Assembly (NCBI RefSeq): GCF_004154955.1
Contig: NZ_CP011524.1
Location: 1,984,001 to 2,048,000, forward strand
DNA length: 64,000 bases
Reading direction: 5' to 3'
From: Intestinimonas butyriciproducens
GTDB taxonomy: Bacteria; Bacillota; Clostridia; Oscillospirales; Oscillospiraceae
Both the position numbers and the translations under genes were made by a program. Positions 26,655 to 34,623 of the stretch are shown here, piece by piece; position 1 is the stretch's first letter, and each line of letters starts with the position of its first letter. Below the pieces are notes generated by a model. That model was given only the letters and a program-made list of their open reading frames with translations. It was not told where the DNA came from and ran no database searches.

Positions 26655-27089
26655 TCAGTTAAAAACATAAAATTTAGCCGCCGTCCCATCGATGCCATAG
26701 GGAACGCGAGAACCGTTGCTATAGGTGTGCCTCACCAAAAGCGTATCAAAGGTGACGGAAAAGAAACTTCCCGTGTATCCAGTGCTTGCCGCATTGGATT
26801 TGGTTACATTCAGCCCTGATGCATAAAATTGTGCTGATGTAGCTGAATCTGTTACTCCCGCCGCAGCTCCAAAAACTGTGATGTAATAGTCAGTTGACTC
26901 GCATGCCATCATCAATATTGGGCTCCCGATAAGCAGGGATTTCAATTCCGCCGCAGTAATTCCGCTGAACGTAAAGTCTCTAAAAGATGTGGAGGTGCAG
27001 GTCGCGTCGATTACCTTTCGAAGTTTCTTCCCGCTGCACAGCTTGGTCGACAAATTGTCACCCATCACCGGCAAAATACAATCGCTCAT
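26655..27089 (-). CDS. Hypothetical phage tail-region protein
   Basis: The 144-residue protein (start MSDCILPVMGDNLSTKLCSG, GGAGG upstream) is rich in Thr, Ser and Tyr and appears beta-stranded, as in fibre tips. Its GC content is lower than that of its neighbours. A receptor or fibre accessory role is inferred from position only. Confidence 0.6.
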   Translation of the reverse strand: MSDCILPVMGDNLSTKLCSGKKLRKVIDATCTSTSFRDFTFSGITAAELKSLLIGSPILMMACESTDYYITVFGAAAGVTDSATSAQFYASGLNVTKSNAASTGYTGSFFSVTFDTLLVRHTYSNGSRVPYGIDGTAAKFYVFN

Positions 27090-27102
27090 ACCCCCACCCT
27101 CC

Positions 27103-27969
27103 TCACACCGTGCCCACGAGCTGGATCGGTATATTGACGGACGGAGCTGCGCCGTCGGTCCTGGTGTAGACCCGGATTTTGCCAGCCATAGTCTCGATCC
27201 TGCGAATGTTGTTGGCGAACTCCTCCACCATAAGCTCCGAGGCGACGACATCAGAGGTCTGCACCACGCCCACGCAGGGAGTCATGGCCGCCGTAATACC
27301 AGATACTGTGACGTCCTTGTAGTACCCGCCCCCGGATACCTCCGTCCATGTTCCGGTGGGGATCGTCGCCGTATACCGGTACTTCACCGCCGCCCCGATG
27401 TCCGCCGGGGTGGGCTTGCTCCCCTCATGATACACGGCATAATCCGTGCCGCCCAACTTGATCCGCAGCCGCTGCTGGCCCCCTTGTATCTTTAGCGTGG
27501 CCTCAGAGCCGTCAGCGCCATAGTCTGTCAGATATAGCCCATCGTCTACAGTGCCCTCTACATTTGCGTTTTTCATCAGGCAGCCTGACAGGCGGTTTGA
27601 CGAGTCTCCAGTCCTTAAGACCACGCTTGCTATGGTTTTGGCAATATCAAGGTTTCCCGTCAGCGTTCCGCCCGACAGGGGGAGCGCCCCCACCTGGGCC
27701 GCCGTCACCCCATGGGGGTTGTTGGTGTTGGCGATGTGCGCGCTGGTTGCCGTTCCGTCCGCCTTGGCGTTCCAGGCCGTCCGCTCCGCCGCGCTGACGT
27801 GCTTCACCCCGTCCGCTTCGTGCGCCGCCAGCGCCGCCCCCTCCGCCTTGCTCTCCTCCAGGTCCTTCAGCGCCGCGTCGACGGCGTCCATATTGGCGTT
27901 GAGCGCGTCGATCCTGGCATAGTCGCTGCCGCCCGGCTTATTGAGGCCATAATTCGTTGTCTGCTCCAT
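27103..27969 (-). CDS. Phage tail fibre protein
   Basis: The 288-residue protein begins MEQTTNYGLNKPGGSDYARI, a pattern of clostridial tail-fibre N-termini, and contains the segment NNPHGVTAAQVGALPLSGGT common in fibre shafts. The ATG at 27969 follows GGAGG and the stop of the upstream gene by one base. It lies directly after the baseplate genes, as expected for a fibre. Confidence 0.78.
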   Translation of the reverse strand: MEQTTNYGLNKPGGSDYARIDALNANMDAVDAALKDLEESKAEGAALAAHEADGVKHVSAAERTAWNAKADGTATSAHIANTNNPHGVTAAQVGALPLSGGTLTGNLDIAKTIASVVLRTGDSSNRLSGCLMKNANVEGTVDDGLYLTDYGADGSEATLKIQGGQQRLRIKLGGTDYAVYHEGSKPTPADIGAAVKYRYTATIPTGTWTEVSGGGYYKDVTVSGITAAMTPCVGVVQTSDVVASELMVEEFANNIRRIETMAGKIRVYTRTDGAAPSVNIPIQLVGTV

Positions 27970-27970
27970 C

Positions 27971-28504
27971 TCAGAGCTCACCTCCTAAAATCTCATCCCA
28001 GGTCCGGCTCTCCAGCTCTCCCCAGGTCTTCTCCTCCAGCTCTCCCCAAGTCCGGTAGAGGATGATGTAGTCGTATGCCAGGTGCGCGGGCTTGATCTCC
28101 TCCAGGGCCGCCGACAGGTCGTCCAGGTTGGGCGGCACCCCGATGCTGCTCAGGAACCGGATGTCGAAACGGTATGCCTCCGGCTGCTCCTCCACCGCCA
28201 CCTGGCCGTTGTAAAAGCTCTCGGCCACGTTCTGGATCATGGCCACGGTGGTGGTGCCCTGCCCCCGCAGCTTGGAGAGGATGCGGGTCCGCCGGTAGGC
28301 GTCGGGGCGGGACACGTCCACATCCAGCCCCAGGGACGCCTCCCAGCAGGACAGTCCCCAGGTGGCCTTGTTAACGTCCAGTTGATCGATGAGCCCGTTC
28401 TCCGCCGTCCACAGGGCCTCGGTCTGCTGCTCCAGCGCCCCCTGGAGGGCCGCGATCTGGGGCGAGGCGGCGTAGAAGTCCGGCAGATAGCCAATCAGTT
28501 TCAC
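27971..28504 (-). CDS. YmfQ/DUF2313-like baseplate protein
   Basis: The 177-residue protein begins MKLIGYLPDFYAASPQIAAL and contains GLDVDVSRPDAYRRTRILSK, which fits the Mu gp48/YmfQ family acting with the baseplate J protein. The C-terminus ends in three similar TWGELE/TWDEI units, which is unusual. The ATG overlaps the stop of the baseplate J gene. Confidence 0.82.
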   Translation of the reverse strand: MKLIGYLPDFYAASPQIAALQGALEQQTEALWTAENGLIDQLDVNKATWGLSCWEASLGLDVDVSRPDAYRRTRILSKLRGQGTTTVAMIQNVAESFYNGQVAVEEQPEAYRFDIRFLSSIGVPPNLDDLSAALEEIKPAHLAYDYIILYRTWGELEEKTWGELESRTWDEILGGEL

Positions 28505-29544
28505 GTCAGCGTCACCGTCCCCTTCACAGGCACCTGCTCATCCCCGATGCTCACGTTGCCCGTGCCGCCGTTGATCGTCAGCGCCGTAAAATCGGACACT
28601 CCCTGGATGCTCAGCAGCAGATAGGCCACCTGGTTATACCGCAGGGTGGAGGCCGAGAAGGCCAGCTCCATGAGATAGGTGTCCAGCGCCGCCTCGAACT
28701 CCGTCTTAACCTGGCTGAGGGGGGCGCTCCCATCCAGCGTCACCGCCGCCGTCACGTTGATGCTCAGCGGCGCGGCCGCCGCCACCGTCACCGTGGCCCC
28801 GATGGGCCGGTTCGCCTCGATGTGGGCCTGTACCGCCGCCACGATCTCCGCCGAGGCGGGCTCCATGCCGCCGTCCACCAGCACCACCTTGACCGTCCCC
28901 GCGCCGTTCCACAGGGGGAATACCCTCGCGGCGCCCACGCCCGCCACCTCCAGCGCCCACTGCTCGTAGTGGTAGGCGTTTCCGGAGGTGGCCGGGCGGC
29001 TCAGGTAGGCGTGGATGCGCTCATAGAGGGCCCCGTCGCTCTCCGGGTCCGTGCCGCCGGCGGCGGGGCCGTTGGTCCAGGAGGACAGCCCCGGCAGCGT
29101 CGCCGCCATCTGGGACAGCTCCCCCGCCTCCACGTTGTACGCGCCGCCCACCTCCGCCGCCTCCGCCGTGCCTGCGTCGCCGCTCCCGGTGAGGACCACC
29201 GCCTCCGTCAGGGCGAACTCCAGCCCGCCCGGCGTGACGAACACCGTTCCCGCCGGTACCGTCGCCCCCGCCGTGCCGGTGAGGGTCATGGTACACCGTG
29301 CTTTGGCGCCCGGCCTCCGGGTGATGCCGTACTTGGCCCCCTCCAGGTCCAGGTAGCCCCCCGAGCTCTCGTCCACGAAGGCGATGGACACCACCGCGTT
29401 CATCGCCTGGTAGACCTTCCAGATCTCCAGCGCGGCGGGCCCCGCCATGGAGTCCAGAAAGCTCCCCTCACGGGTCTCCAGGCTCTCTCCGGCCTCCGCC
29501 AGGATGGCCGCCTTGATGCTCTCAGGTGTGATATCTTCAAACAC
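28501..29544 (-). CDS. Baseplate J / gp47-like protein (XkdT type)
   Basis: The 347-residue protein starts from GTG (FEDITPESIKAAILAEAG) with GGGGAGG upstream. Family features include REGSFLDSMAGPAALEIWKV, the DLEGAKYGITRRPGAKA region, GTDPESDGALYERIHAYLSR and PATSGNAYHYEQWALEVAGV. It forms the wedge of a contractile-tail baseplate. Confidence 0.92.
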   Translation of the reverse strand: MFEDITPESIKAAILAEAGESLETREGSFLDSMAGPAALEIWKVYQAMNAVVSIAFVDESSGGYLDLEGAKYGITRRPGAKARCTMTLTGTAGATVPAGTVFVTPGGLEFALTEAVVLTGSGDAGTAEAAEVGGAYNVEAGELSQMAATLPGLSSWTNGPAAGGTDPESDGALYERIHAYLSRPATSGNAYHYEQWALEVAGVGAARVFPLWNGAGTVKVVLVDGGMEPASAEIVAAVQAHIEANRPIGATVTVAAAAPLSINVTAAVTLDGSAPLSQVKTEFEAALDTYLMELAFSASTLRYNQVAYLLLSIQGVSDFTALTINGGTGNVSIGDEQVPVKGTVTLT

Positions 29545-29555
29545 GCGTATTCGCC

Positions 29556-29700
29556 TCCCCGCACGGCTCCCGCCGTGCGGGGGCCCCATCCTCCTTTGAC
29601 CTGCTCGGGCGGAGTGAATCCGCCCTGCGCCAAGATTTTGCCGTAGGCAAAATGCTTGTGCGCGCTCTAAGCGCGTCCCGGCTTTGCCGGTGCCTTTCGT
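29556..29700 (-). repeat. Hairpin-rich spacer between baseplate genes
   Basis: This non-coding stretch of about 145 bases breaks the otherwise overlapping operon. It contains CCCCGCACGG/CCGTGCGGGG (29566-29591) and ATTTTGCC-GTA-GGCAAAAT (29634-29652) hairpins. It resembles the spacers at 24260-24345 and 30420-30505. Confidence 0.55.
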
Positions 29701-30117
29701 TCATAGCCTTACCTCTCCATAAATGGTCCGCACCGTGCAGGAGATGGACAGCCGCCCGTCGTCGAAGTCCACGCCCACGTTCTCCACGGCGCTGATGTAG
29801 GGGTTGATCTCCAGGGCCTCCCGCACGTACCGCTGGGCCTCGGACTGCTTCAGCGCCTCGGTGTACGGCTGTCCCATCAGGTTCTCCAGCTCCGTCCCGT
29901 AGGCCCGGGAGTAAATCTCATGCCGGAACCGGGTGGTGTGCAGGGCCAGCCAGGCCCAGACCCGTACCGCCTCCGCGCCCTCCACCGTCTCCGGTTCTCC
30001 GTTGCGGAACACGGGCCGGTTCCCGTCGTAGTCCCATTTGACCTCCCGGCACAGCGGAAGCGCCGTCCCGGTCTGCACCGCCTCCGGCTGCACCACGGGG
30101 AACAATGTCGTGCTCAT
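29701..30117 (-). CDS. DUF2634 family phage protein (XkdS type)
   Basis: The 138-residue protein has the baseplate-associated signature RFRHEIYSRAYGTELENLMG and EALEINPYISAVENVGVDFD, as in the gp25-like/XkdS group. It overlaps the DUF2577 gene by four bases in PBSX order. Confidence 0.88.
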   Translation of the reverse strand: MSTTLFPVVQPEAVQTGTALPLCREVKWDYDGNRPVFRNGEPETVEGAEAVRVWAWLALHTTRFRHEIYSRAYGTELENLMGQPYTEALKQSEAQRYVREALEINPYISAVENVGVDFDDGRLSISCTVRTIYGEVRL

Positions 30118-30389
30118 ACGCTCACCGCCTTGCACAGAATGATATACCGCTGGTTCTCCTCAATGGGCAGAAGCACCACCTGGTCCCCCGCCGCCAGACC
30201 ATAGGGCAGCAGTCCCGGCGACGAGAGCAGGTCTTCCCGCTCCTGGGACGTCCCCCCGGCGATCACCCGGTGGGGCCGGGTCGGGTGGTCCTGGTCCGGC
30301 CAGGACGCCACCGTCCCCAGGCACAGCGACCCCTCCTCCGCCCCGGGCGTAAAGATTCGCGCCAGCCGCTGATAAGGATTTTCTTCCAC
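30114..30389 (-). CDS. DUF2577 family phage protein (XkdR type)
   Basis: From the GTG at 30389 (VEENPYQRLARIFTPGAEEG) the protein has 91 residues, the usual DUF2577 size, ending in an OB/SH3-like segment (GDQVVLLPIEENQRYIILCK). The longer upstream frame runs through a GC-rich spacer and lacks a better start. Confidence 0.8.
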   Translation of the reverse strand: MEENPYQRLARIFTPGAEEGSLCLGTVASWPDQDHPTRPHRVIAGGTSQEREDLLSSPGLLPYGLAAGDQVVLLPIEENQRYIILCKAVSV

Positions 30390-30427
30390 GTCCTCGCAAA
30401 CTCCTCTCCGCTTCGCCCGCCTTCCGG

Positions 30428-30505
30428 CGAGCATCCGCTCCACTCCGTTGCTCGTCCTCTCCCCACAAAGCCTCGCGGCTTTGCGGGGACCCCTTCTGTT
30501 GCATC
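30428..30505 (-). repeat. Hairpin-containing spacer between the hub and DUF2577 genes
   Basis: CATCCGCTCC, CTCGTCCTCTCCCC, a hairpin (CAAAGC/GCTTTG) and GGGGACCCCTT. A similar order (CATCCGCTCC, CCTCTCCCC, hairpin, GGGGCCCTCCCTT) is found at 24271-24338. Confidence 0.5.
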
Positions 30506-30555
30506 TCAGGGCCCGTGTTGGGCGCCTTTCCCTGCCTGTCACGCTGTGCGCCCTC

Positions 30556-31557
30556 TCAGGCGTCCGGCAGCCGTCCCGCCTCCTGCTCGTCCATGATGCT
30601 GCGGAAATTCAGCACCAGCTTGGCGGTGTAGGTCCCGCCCTTCCAGGTGTGAGTGTCGCTGTCGATCCAGCACAGGCCGTACAGCCCCGTCACCGGCTCC
30701 TGGAGCACCGCGCACTCCCCGGCGATGAGCGCCGGGTTCCCCCGCACCTGCGCCGTGATCTTCTGCGCCGGGGCGTTGTCCTCCAGCAGCTTCCTTGCCT
30801 CCGCCGCCGCGTCCTTCCCGCTGCGCTCCGTCACCATCTGCTGGAACAGGCCGTACCGCGCGATGGACGCCCCGTCCTCCACAGGGCTCCCCTTGGCCGT
30901 GCCGTCCCTGCTCAGGATCTGCACCCGGTTCACCAGGCTCTCCACGCTGTCCGTGGCCGTCAGGCTGATGAGGTTGGACCCCGGCCGCAGCGCCAGGGTC
31001 CGCTCCCCCTGCTTTTTTTCGATCACCTCCAGCGCCTCGCCCCGGAACCGCACCATATACCGCCCCCCGGTGGCGGCTGACGCCTGGGTGTACGCCGTCT
31101 GGATGATCTGGTACAGGCTCACCCCGGGAAAATTCCGGCTGATCGCCGTCCCCGTCCGGGCCAGGCTCCCCACCGTCAGCCCGAAGTCCGCCGCCACCCG
31201 CCCCGTGATGCCCTCAGGGGTCTGGCCCCGGAAGCGGTACGCCCCCTGGTTCCGCTTTAAGTACAGCCCCCGGTCCGCACAGGACACCTCCACCGTGTTG
31301 GACAGCGTGTCCCGCTGCCGGGAGAACACAAAGCCGTCGAAGAGCAGCGTCTCCCCCCGGTAGAACTGTACCCGGCTCCCGGGAGGGCAGTCCACTGCGG
31401 GTAGGCGCTTGTCCTCCGGGCACACCAGCAGCGGGAAGTCCAGCGTCCGCGCCGCCTGGTCGTAGCTCCCGCCCCACGTAACGCTCCGGCACAGCGCCGC
31501 CGCCTCCCGGGTCCCTCCCTCCGGCGGGGTGATCAGCAGCTTCAGCTTTTCCTCCAT
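30556..31557 (-). CDS. Phage tail hub protein (XkdQ/YqbQ type)
   Basis: The 333-residue protein has the YqbQ pattern: CADRGLYLKRNQGAYRFRGQ, then PEGITGRVAADFGLTVG, and QIIQTAYTQASAATGGRYMV. These proteins form the hub at the tail tip and are related to gpD of phage P2. Its position between the LysM protein and DUF2577 is the PBSX order. Confidence 0.9.
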   Translation of the reverse strand: MEEKLKLLITPPEGGTREAAALCRSVTWGGSYDQAARTLDFPLLVCPEDKRLPAVDCPPGSRVQFYRGETLLFDGFVFSRQRDTLSNTVEVSCADRGLYLKRNQGAYRFRGQTPEGITGRVAADFGLTVGSLARTGTAISRNFPGVSLYQIIQTAYTQASAATGGRYMVRFRGEALEVIEKKQGERTLALRPGSNLISLTATDSVESLVNRVQILSRDGTAKGSPVEDGASIARYGLFQQMVTERSGKDAAAEARKLLEDNAPAQKITAQVRGNPALIAGECAVLQEPVTGLYGLCWIDSDTHTWKGGTYTAKLVLNFRSIMDEQEAGRLPDA

Positions 31558-31567
31558 GACGGCCTCC

Positions 31568-32161
31568 TCACATGATCTCCAGCAGCTTGTCCCGGGAGAG
31601 GTTCAGATAGGATTTGCCCGTCTCCGGGTCCCGCCCATATACCGTGGCCGCCGCCGCTTTCTGGGACCGGGAGGGCGTCGCCGCCGCCGGCAGCTCCTCC
31701 CGGGCGGGCAGCTTGAGCACCTGACCGGGGTGGATGAGGTTGGGGTTGGCGATCCCGTTGGCCGCCGCCAGGCGCCCGTACAGCGACGCGTCGCCGTAGA
31801 ACCTCCGGCAGATGGCCGACAGCGTGTCCCCCGCCGCCACCGTGTACGTCTCCGACCGCTCCGGCTCCGCCTCCACCGTCCGCGCCCCGTTCCCCGTCCG
31901 GCGGCTTTCCGTCGTCTCCGCCGCCAGCGCGCGGTAGCCCCGCAGCGGGATCGTGCAGTAGAGGTCCCCCGTCCCGTCCTGCTCCCGGTATCGGATCGGG
32001 TCCAGCAGCACCGCCGGGCCCGGCAGGTTCACGTCCCCCGCCTCCTGCATCGTCAGGCTGGCCGCCTTCCGCCCGTGCTCGACGTCATAGCTCCCGGGCG
32101 TCACCGGCAGCACCAGCTCACGCCCCGTCTCCGTGTCCTTGAAGATAAATTGCCGCGCCAT
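31568..32161 (-). CDS. LysM-domain phage tail protein (XkdP type)
   Basis: The 197-residue protein starts MARQFIFKDTETGRELVLPV. A LysM domain is visible (ETYTVAAGDTLSAICRRFYG, then NLIHPGQVLKLP). XkdP-type proteins link tape measure and hub. The ATG at 32161 follows the tape-measure stop by two bases. Confidence 0.9.
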   Translation of the reverse strand: MARQFIFKDTETGRELVLPVTPGSYDVEHGRKAASLTMQEAGDVNLPGPAVLLDPIRYREQDGTGDLYCTIPLRGYRALAAETTESRRTGNGARTVEAEPERSETYTVAAGDTLSAICRRFYGDASLYGRLAAANGIANPNLIHPGQVLKLPAREELPAAATPSRSQKAAAATVYGRDPETGKSYLNLSRDKLLEIM

Positions 32162-32163
32162 CC

Positions 32164-32931
32164 CTATACCCCCAGTTCCACAGCACGTACCACCTCTGAC
32201 GCCACCCGCCGGGCCACACGGTCCTCCAGGTCCTTGTCCGAGCCGTAAAAGCTGTTTCCCGTCACCGTCACCTGCACCCGGGGACCAGCCCCCTGATCCG
32301 CCGCGCGGGCCTGGGATGCCGTCAGCACACGTTCCCCCTGGTGCAGCAGTGCAGGAAAGTTGTCGTAGGGCACATAGTCCAGCCCCCAAGCGTGGGGGCT
32401 CCAGTTCGCAGGGTCCACGTCGAAGGGCCCGTTGTATCCCGGTCCGGTGAAGCGGTCCACAGACTCCCGGATGCCCGCCGCCTGCTCCTGAAGGTCAAGG
32501 GAGTCGATATACGCGCCTCCCGCCCCCACAGACAGCTCCTGCTGCTTCTCGTAATCCCCCAGGTAGGCCGCCTCGCCCAGCGCCAGCGTGTTCTCCCGGA
32601 TGGCTGAGATCAGCTCCAGCTCCACGTCCCTGACCTCCTGCATTTCGCCGCTGGCGTCGAACGCCCCCTCCGCCAGGGCCTCCGCCTGACTTTTGAGGGA
32701 GTCCGCCTTTTCGCCCAGCGTGATCTTTTCCTCCTCGCTCGCGTCCTGGAACGCCGCCGCCAGCGCGGTGTACTCCTCGTGCAGCCGGGCCAGCGTCTCC
32801 GCCTGTTCCCCCTTGTACAGGCTTCCCCCCTTTCCGGTCAGCAGCGTGGTCATCGCCTCCCGCAGATATTGCTCCTTCAGGTTCTCCTGGGCGGCCTCTC
32901 CCGCGCCGATCATGGCGTTAAGGCCGGACAT
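32164..32931 (-). pseudogene. Tape-measure protein, C-terminal remnant
   Basis: This 255-residue frame ends with the tape-measure signature GLDYVPYDNFPALLHQGERV followed by LTASQARA, and has long helices before it. Tape-measure proteins of contractile phages usually exceed 700 residues, so most of the gene is missing. The upstream start belongs to a 30-residue fragment in another frame (32918-33010). Whether an ATG at 32931 is used is unclear. Confidence 0.8.
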
Positions 32932-33010
32932 TTGTTTTGGTTCCGATGCTGGTCAGCGTCGAGGACAGTTGCTCGTATGCGGACGTTAACATGCCCACTT
33001 CTTCCGCCAT
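32918..33010 (-). pseudogene. Tape-measure N-terminal fragment C
   Basis: A 30-residue frame MAEEVGMLTSAYEQLSSTLT, preceded by AGGAGG, stops after GTKTNVRP and overlaps the C-terminal remnant in a different frame. It seems to be the most recent tape-measure start, disrupted by deletion or frameshift. Confidence 0.6.
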
Positions 33011-33024
33011 GTGACCACCTCCTG

Positions 33025-33053
33025 TTGACTTTAGATCCGGCATTCTATATACT
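33025..33053 (+). promoter_or_regulatory. Promoter of plus-strand cassette 1
   Basis: TTGACT (33025-33030), a 17-base spacer, TATACT (33048-33053). The same boxes and spacing recur at 34116-34144. Confidence 0.75.
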
Positions 33054-33080
33054 GATATTGAAAGGCGGGGTGTTTTTAAA

Positions 33081-33218
33081 ATGAATTGGAAAGACCGGTT
33101 GAAAGCGGATTTTGTCGATTACTTTGGAGACTTCTCGGGTAAAATGCTGCTTGTTGCTATAATTGTTGGTGCAATTGTCGCCTTACTTATTATATCCTCG
33201 GTTATGTCCATGAAATAA
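33081..33218 (+). CDS. Small membrane protein, prophage cassette 1
   Basis: A 45-residue protein begins MNWKDRLKADFVDYFGDFSG and continues with one membrane helix (MLLVAIIVGAIVALLIISSV). It is transcribed against the late operon from its own promoter and has a purine-rich AAAGGCGGGG ribosome site. Such independently expressed prophage genes (morons) often alter the host or exclude other phages. No family is recognised. Confidence 0.6.
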   Translation: MNWKDRLKADFVDYFGDFSGKMLLVAIIVGAIVALLIISSVMSMK

Positions 33219-33295
33219 ACATGTTCATGCGCCATGCTCTTGATGGCCGAGGAGTAGCTGTCCTGCGCCGAAATCGCAATCGATACGTCCGGCAT
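33119..33295 (-). pseudogene. Tape-measure N-terminal fragment B
   Basis: MPDVSIAISAQDSYSSAIKS is a typical tape-measure start with GGAGG upstream. After about 22 residues the frame runs into antisense of cassette 1 and ends at 33119. Only about 33230-33295 is phage-like. Confidence 0.65.
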
Positions 33296-33309
33296 GGTAT
33301 CACCTCCGC

Positions 33310-33337
33310 CTGACAGTCTTTGAAACCGTGATATACT
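33310..33337 (+). promoter_or_regulatory. Promoter of plus-strand cassettes 2-4
   Basis: CTGACA (33310-33315), 16 bases, TATACT (33332-33337), directly upstream of the next small membrane-protein gene. Confidence 0.6.
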
Positions 33338-33364
33338 GTTTGTGAAGAAAGGTGGGGGGCTCGA

Positions 33365-33550
33365 ATGGGGCTGTTTCTATGTACCATAATGGCGGTCTTG
33401 AGTCTTGGCGGCGGCATCCTTCTGTTTTCTGGGATAGGTTATCTTCATACTGATAAGCATTCCGCCGCCCCGTACTATATCCTCATCGGGTTTGGCCTCC
33501 TCATGCTGGGTTTTGGTTTCCCTCTACTGTTTATGGTCAACTGGCTATAA
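33365..33550 (+). CDS. Small membrane protein, prophage cassette 2
   Basis: The 61-residue protein has two membrane helices (LCTIMAVLSLGGGILLFSGI and YYILIGFGLLMLGFGFPLLF) joined by a short polar loop. AGGTGGGGGG precedes the ATG. It lies among degraded tape-measure pieces on the opposite strand. No family is recognised. Confidence 0.6.
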   Translation: MGLFLCTIMAVLSLGGGILLFSGIGYLHTDKHSAAPYYILIGFGLLMLGFGFPLLFMVNWL

Positions 33551-33564
33551 AAGGGAGTGGTTTT

Positions 33565-33681
33565 ATGAAAAATTACGATCCCGATCCTGAACAAGTGCAA
33601 AAGAACTTTAAAATTTTGATGGCTATTTCTATAGGGTTTATTCTTCTTTGTGGACTCGCTTGTTGTACTTCGACGTGGTGA
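33565..33681 (+). CDS. Small membrane protein with MxNYDP start, cassette 3
   Basis: The 38-residue protein MKNYDPDPEQVQKNFKILMA continues with a membrane helix ending LLCGLACC. The ribosome site GGGAG lies 8-9 bases upstream. Its N-terminus resembles that of the next gene (MRNYDPERERKRLF), indicating tandem paralogues. No known family is recognised. Confidence 0.55.
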   Translation: MKNYDPDPEQVQKNFKILMAISIGFILLCGLACCTSTW

Positions 33682-33731
33682 TTTTGTCGCCCTCCGGGAT
33701 GCTATACTGACTATAAAAGGGGGGCGATTTT

Positions 33732-33836
33732 ATGAGAAATTACGATCCGGAACGAGAGCGAAAGCGTTTGTTTATCGTACTTGGCCTTGTCATTATGTTC
33801 TTGGCTTTCGGCTTCCTTGGCACCATAGGACGATGA
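33732..33836 (+). CDS. Small membrane protein with MxNYDP start, cassette 4
   Basis: A 34-residue protein, MRNYDPERERKRLFIVLGLV then a membrane helix ending FLGTIGR. A TATACT box at 33703-33708 and GGGGGG precede it, and a strong terminator follows. It is a paralogue of the preceding gene in its first seven residues and overall plan (charged head, one helix). Confidence 0.55.
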   Translation: MRNYDPERERKRLFIVLGLVIMFLAFGFLGTIGR

Positions 33837-33849
33837 CAACGAACCCCCG

Positions 33850-33933
33850 CCGCCCTTCGGGGCGGCTTTTTTACGCTCATTTTGATCTCTGCCCCGCCTG
33901 TCACGCTGCGGATTGGGCGCATGGCCGGTAATC
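33850..33933 (+). repeat. Repeat R1 copy 1 with terminator
   Basis: It begins with a terminator hairpin (CCGCCCTTCGGGGCGG then TTTTTT, 33850-33872), continues CGCTCATTTTGATCTCTGC, then CCTGTCACGCTGCGG and GGGCGCATGGCCGGT (to 33929). Shared blocks recur at 34432-34620 and 35588-35711. Confidence 0.8.
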
Positions 33934-34101
33934 TACCGTCTCCTTGGACAGCTTGTCCTGTATCTTGCTGTAGGCCTGTGTAGTCTGCTCCAGCTCCTGG
34001 AGCTCCTTGCTGAACGCCTTTGTCTTCGTCCCGATGCCGCTCAGGGGGCCGGACACCTTGTCGACCAGCGACATATAAATGTTGATGCTTTCTTCCGGCA
34101 T
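33901..34101 (-). pseudogene. Tape-measure N-terminal fragment A
   Basis: MPEESINIYMSLVDKVSGPL, then GIGTKTKAFSKELQELEQTT, is a clear tape-measure N-terminus of about 57 residues. The frame then enters repeat R1 copy 1 antisense and stops at 33901. It lies just after the tail chaperone, the proper place for the tape-measure gene. Confidence 0.75.
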
Positions 34102-34115
34102 ACAGTCACCCCCAG

Positions 34116-34144
34116 TTGACTTCTAAACTAAATATTGGTATACT
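34116..34144 (+). promoter_or_regulatory. Promoter of plus-strand cassette 5
   Basis: TTGACT (34116-34121), 17 bases, TATACT (34139-34144), 15 bases right of tape-measure fragment A's start. Confidence 0.75.
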
Positions 34145-34169
34145 TTATAATCAGAAAGGTCGTGGTGAT

Positions 34170-34424
34170 ATGCTTCTGATCCAGTTCATCCTTGTCCTCT
34201 TTGTCGTTGCCATGGGCGTATTGGGAACGATCCTGCTCTCCAATTGGAAATGGTTTAAACGCATCAGTCGCTATGTTGCTTTATATATTTGGCTCACTGC
34301 CGTTAGCTTTCTGATGCTGGGGTTCATGGAAACTGTCTCCGGCGGCGCGGGTTACATTTCTGTGCTGGGAGTAGTCTTCCTTATCTGGGCCGTTTGGTCC
34401 AGTTTTCCGCTCAAAGATGAATGA
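34170..34424 (+). CDS. Small membrane protein, prophage cassette 5
   Basis: The 84-residue protein has three membrane helices (LLIQFILVLFVVAMGVLGTI, then YVALYIWLTAVSFLMLGFM, then ISVLGVVFLIWAVW). Its own promoter lies 25 bases upstream and a terminator follows. The GC content is lower than in neighbouring phage genes. No family is recognised; expression in the lysogen is inferred from the promoter. Confidence 0.6.
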   Translation: MLLIQFILVLFVVAMGVLGTILLSNWKWFKRISRYVALYIWLTAVSFLMLGFMETVSGGAGYISVLGVVFLIWAVWSSFPLKDE

Positions 34425-34431
34425 CCTCTCC

Positions 34432-34620
34432 GCCGCCCTTCGGGGCGGCTTTTTTGCGCTCATTTTGATCTCTGCTCCGCCTATCCTCGCGCTTCCACCT
34501 GTCACGCTGCGGATTGGGCACATAGCCGGTCGAATAAGCACGGACTCCGCGAAAAATGCCGCTCAGGGCCAAGGCCCTTCGCCTGTTTTTTCGTCTGCGT
34601 CCTGACTTATTCTCCCTATG
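34432..34620 (+). repeat. Repeat R1 copy 2 with terminator
   Basis: The same terminator and CGCTCATTTTGATCTCTGC block as copy 1 (34432-34476), then TGTCACGCTGCGG (34500-34512), GGGCACATAGCCGGTCGAAT, GCGAAAAATGCC, a hairpin (GGGCC-AA-GGCCC) and CTGTTTTTTCGTCTGCG. It ends close to the frameshifted chaperone stop. Confidence 0.8.
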
Positions 34621-34623
34621 CGC

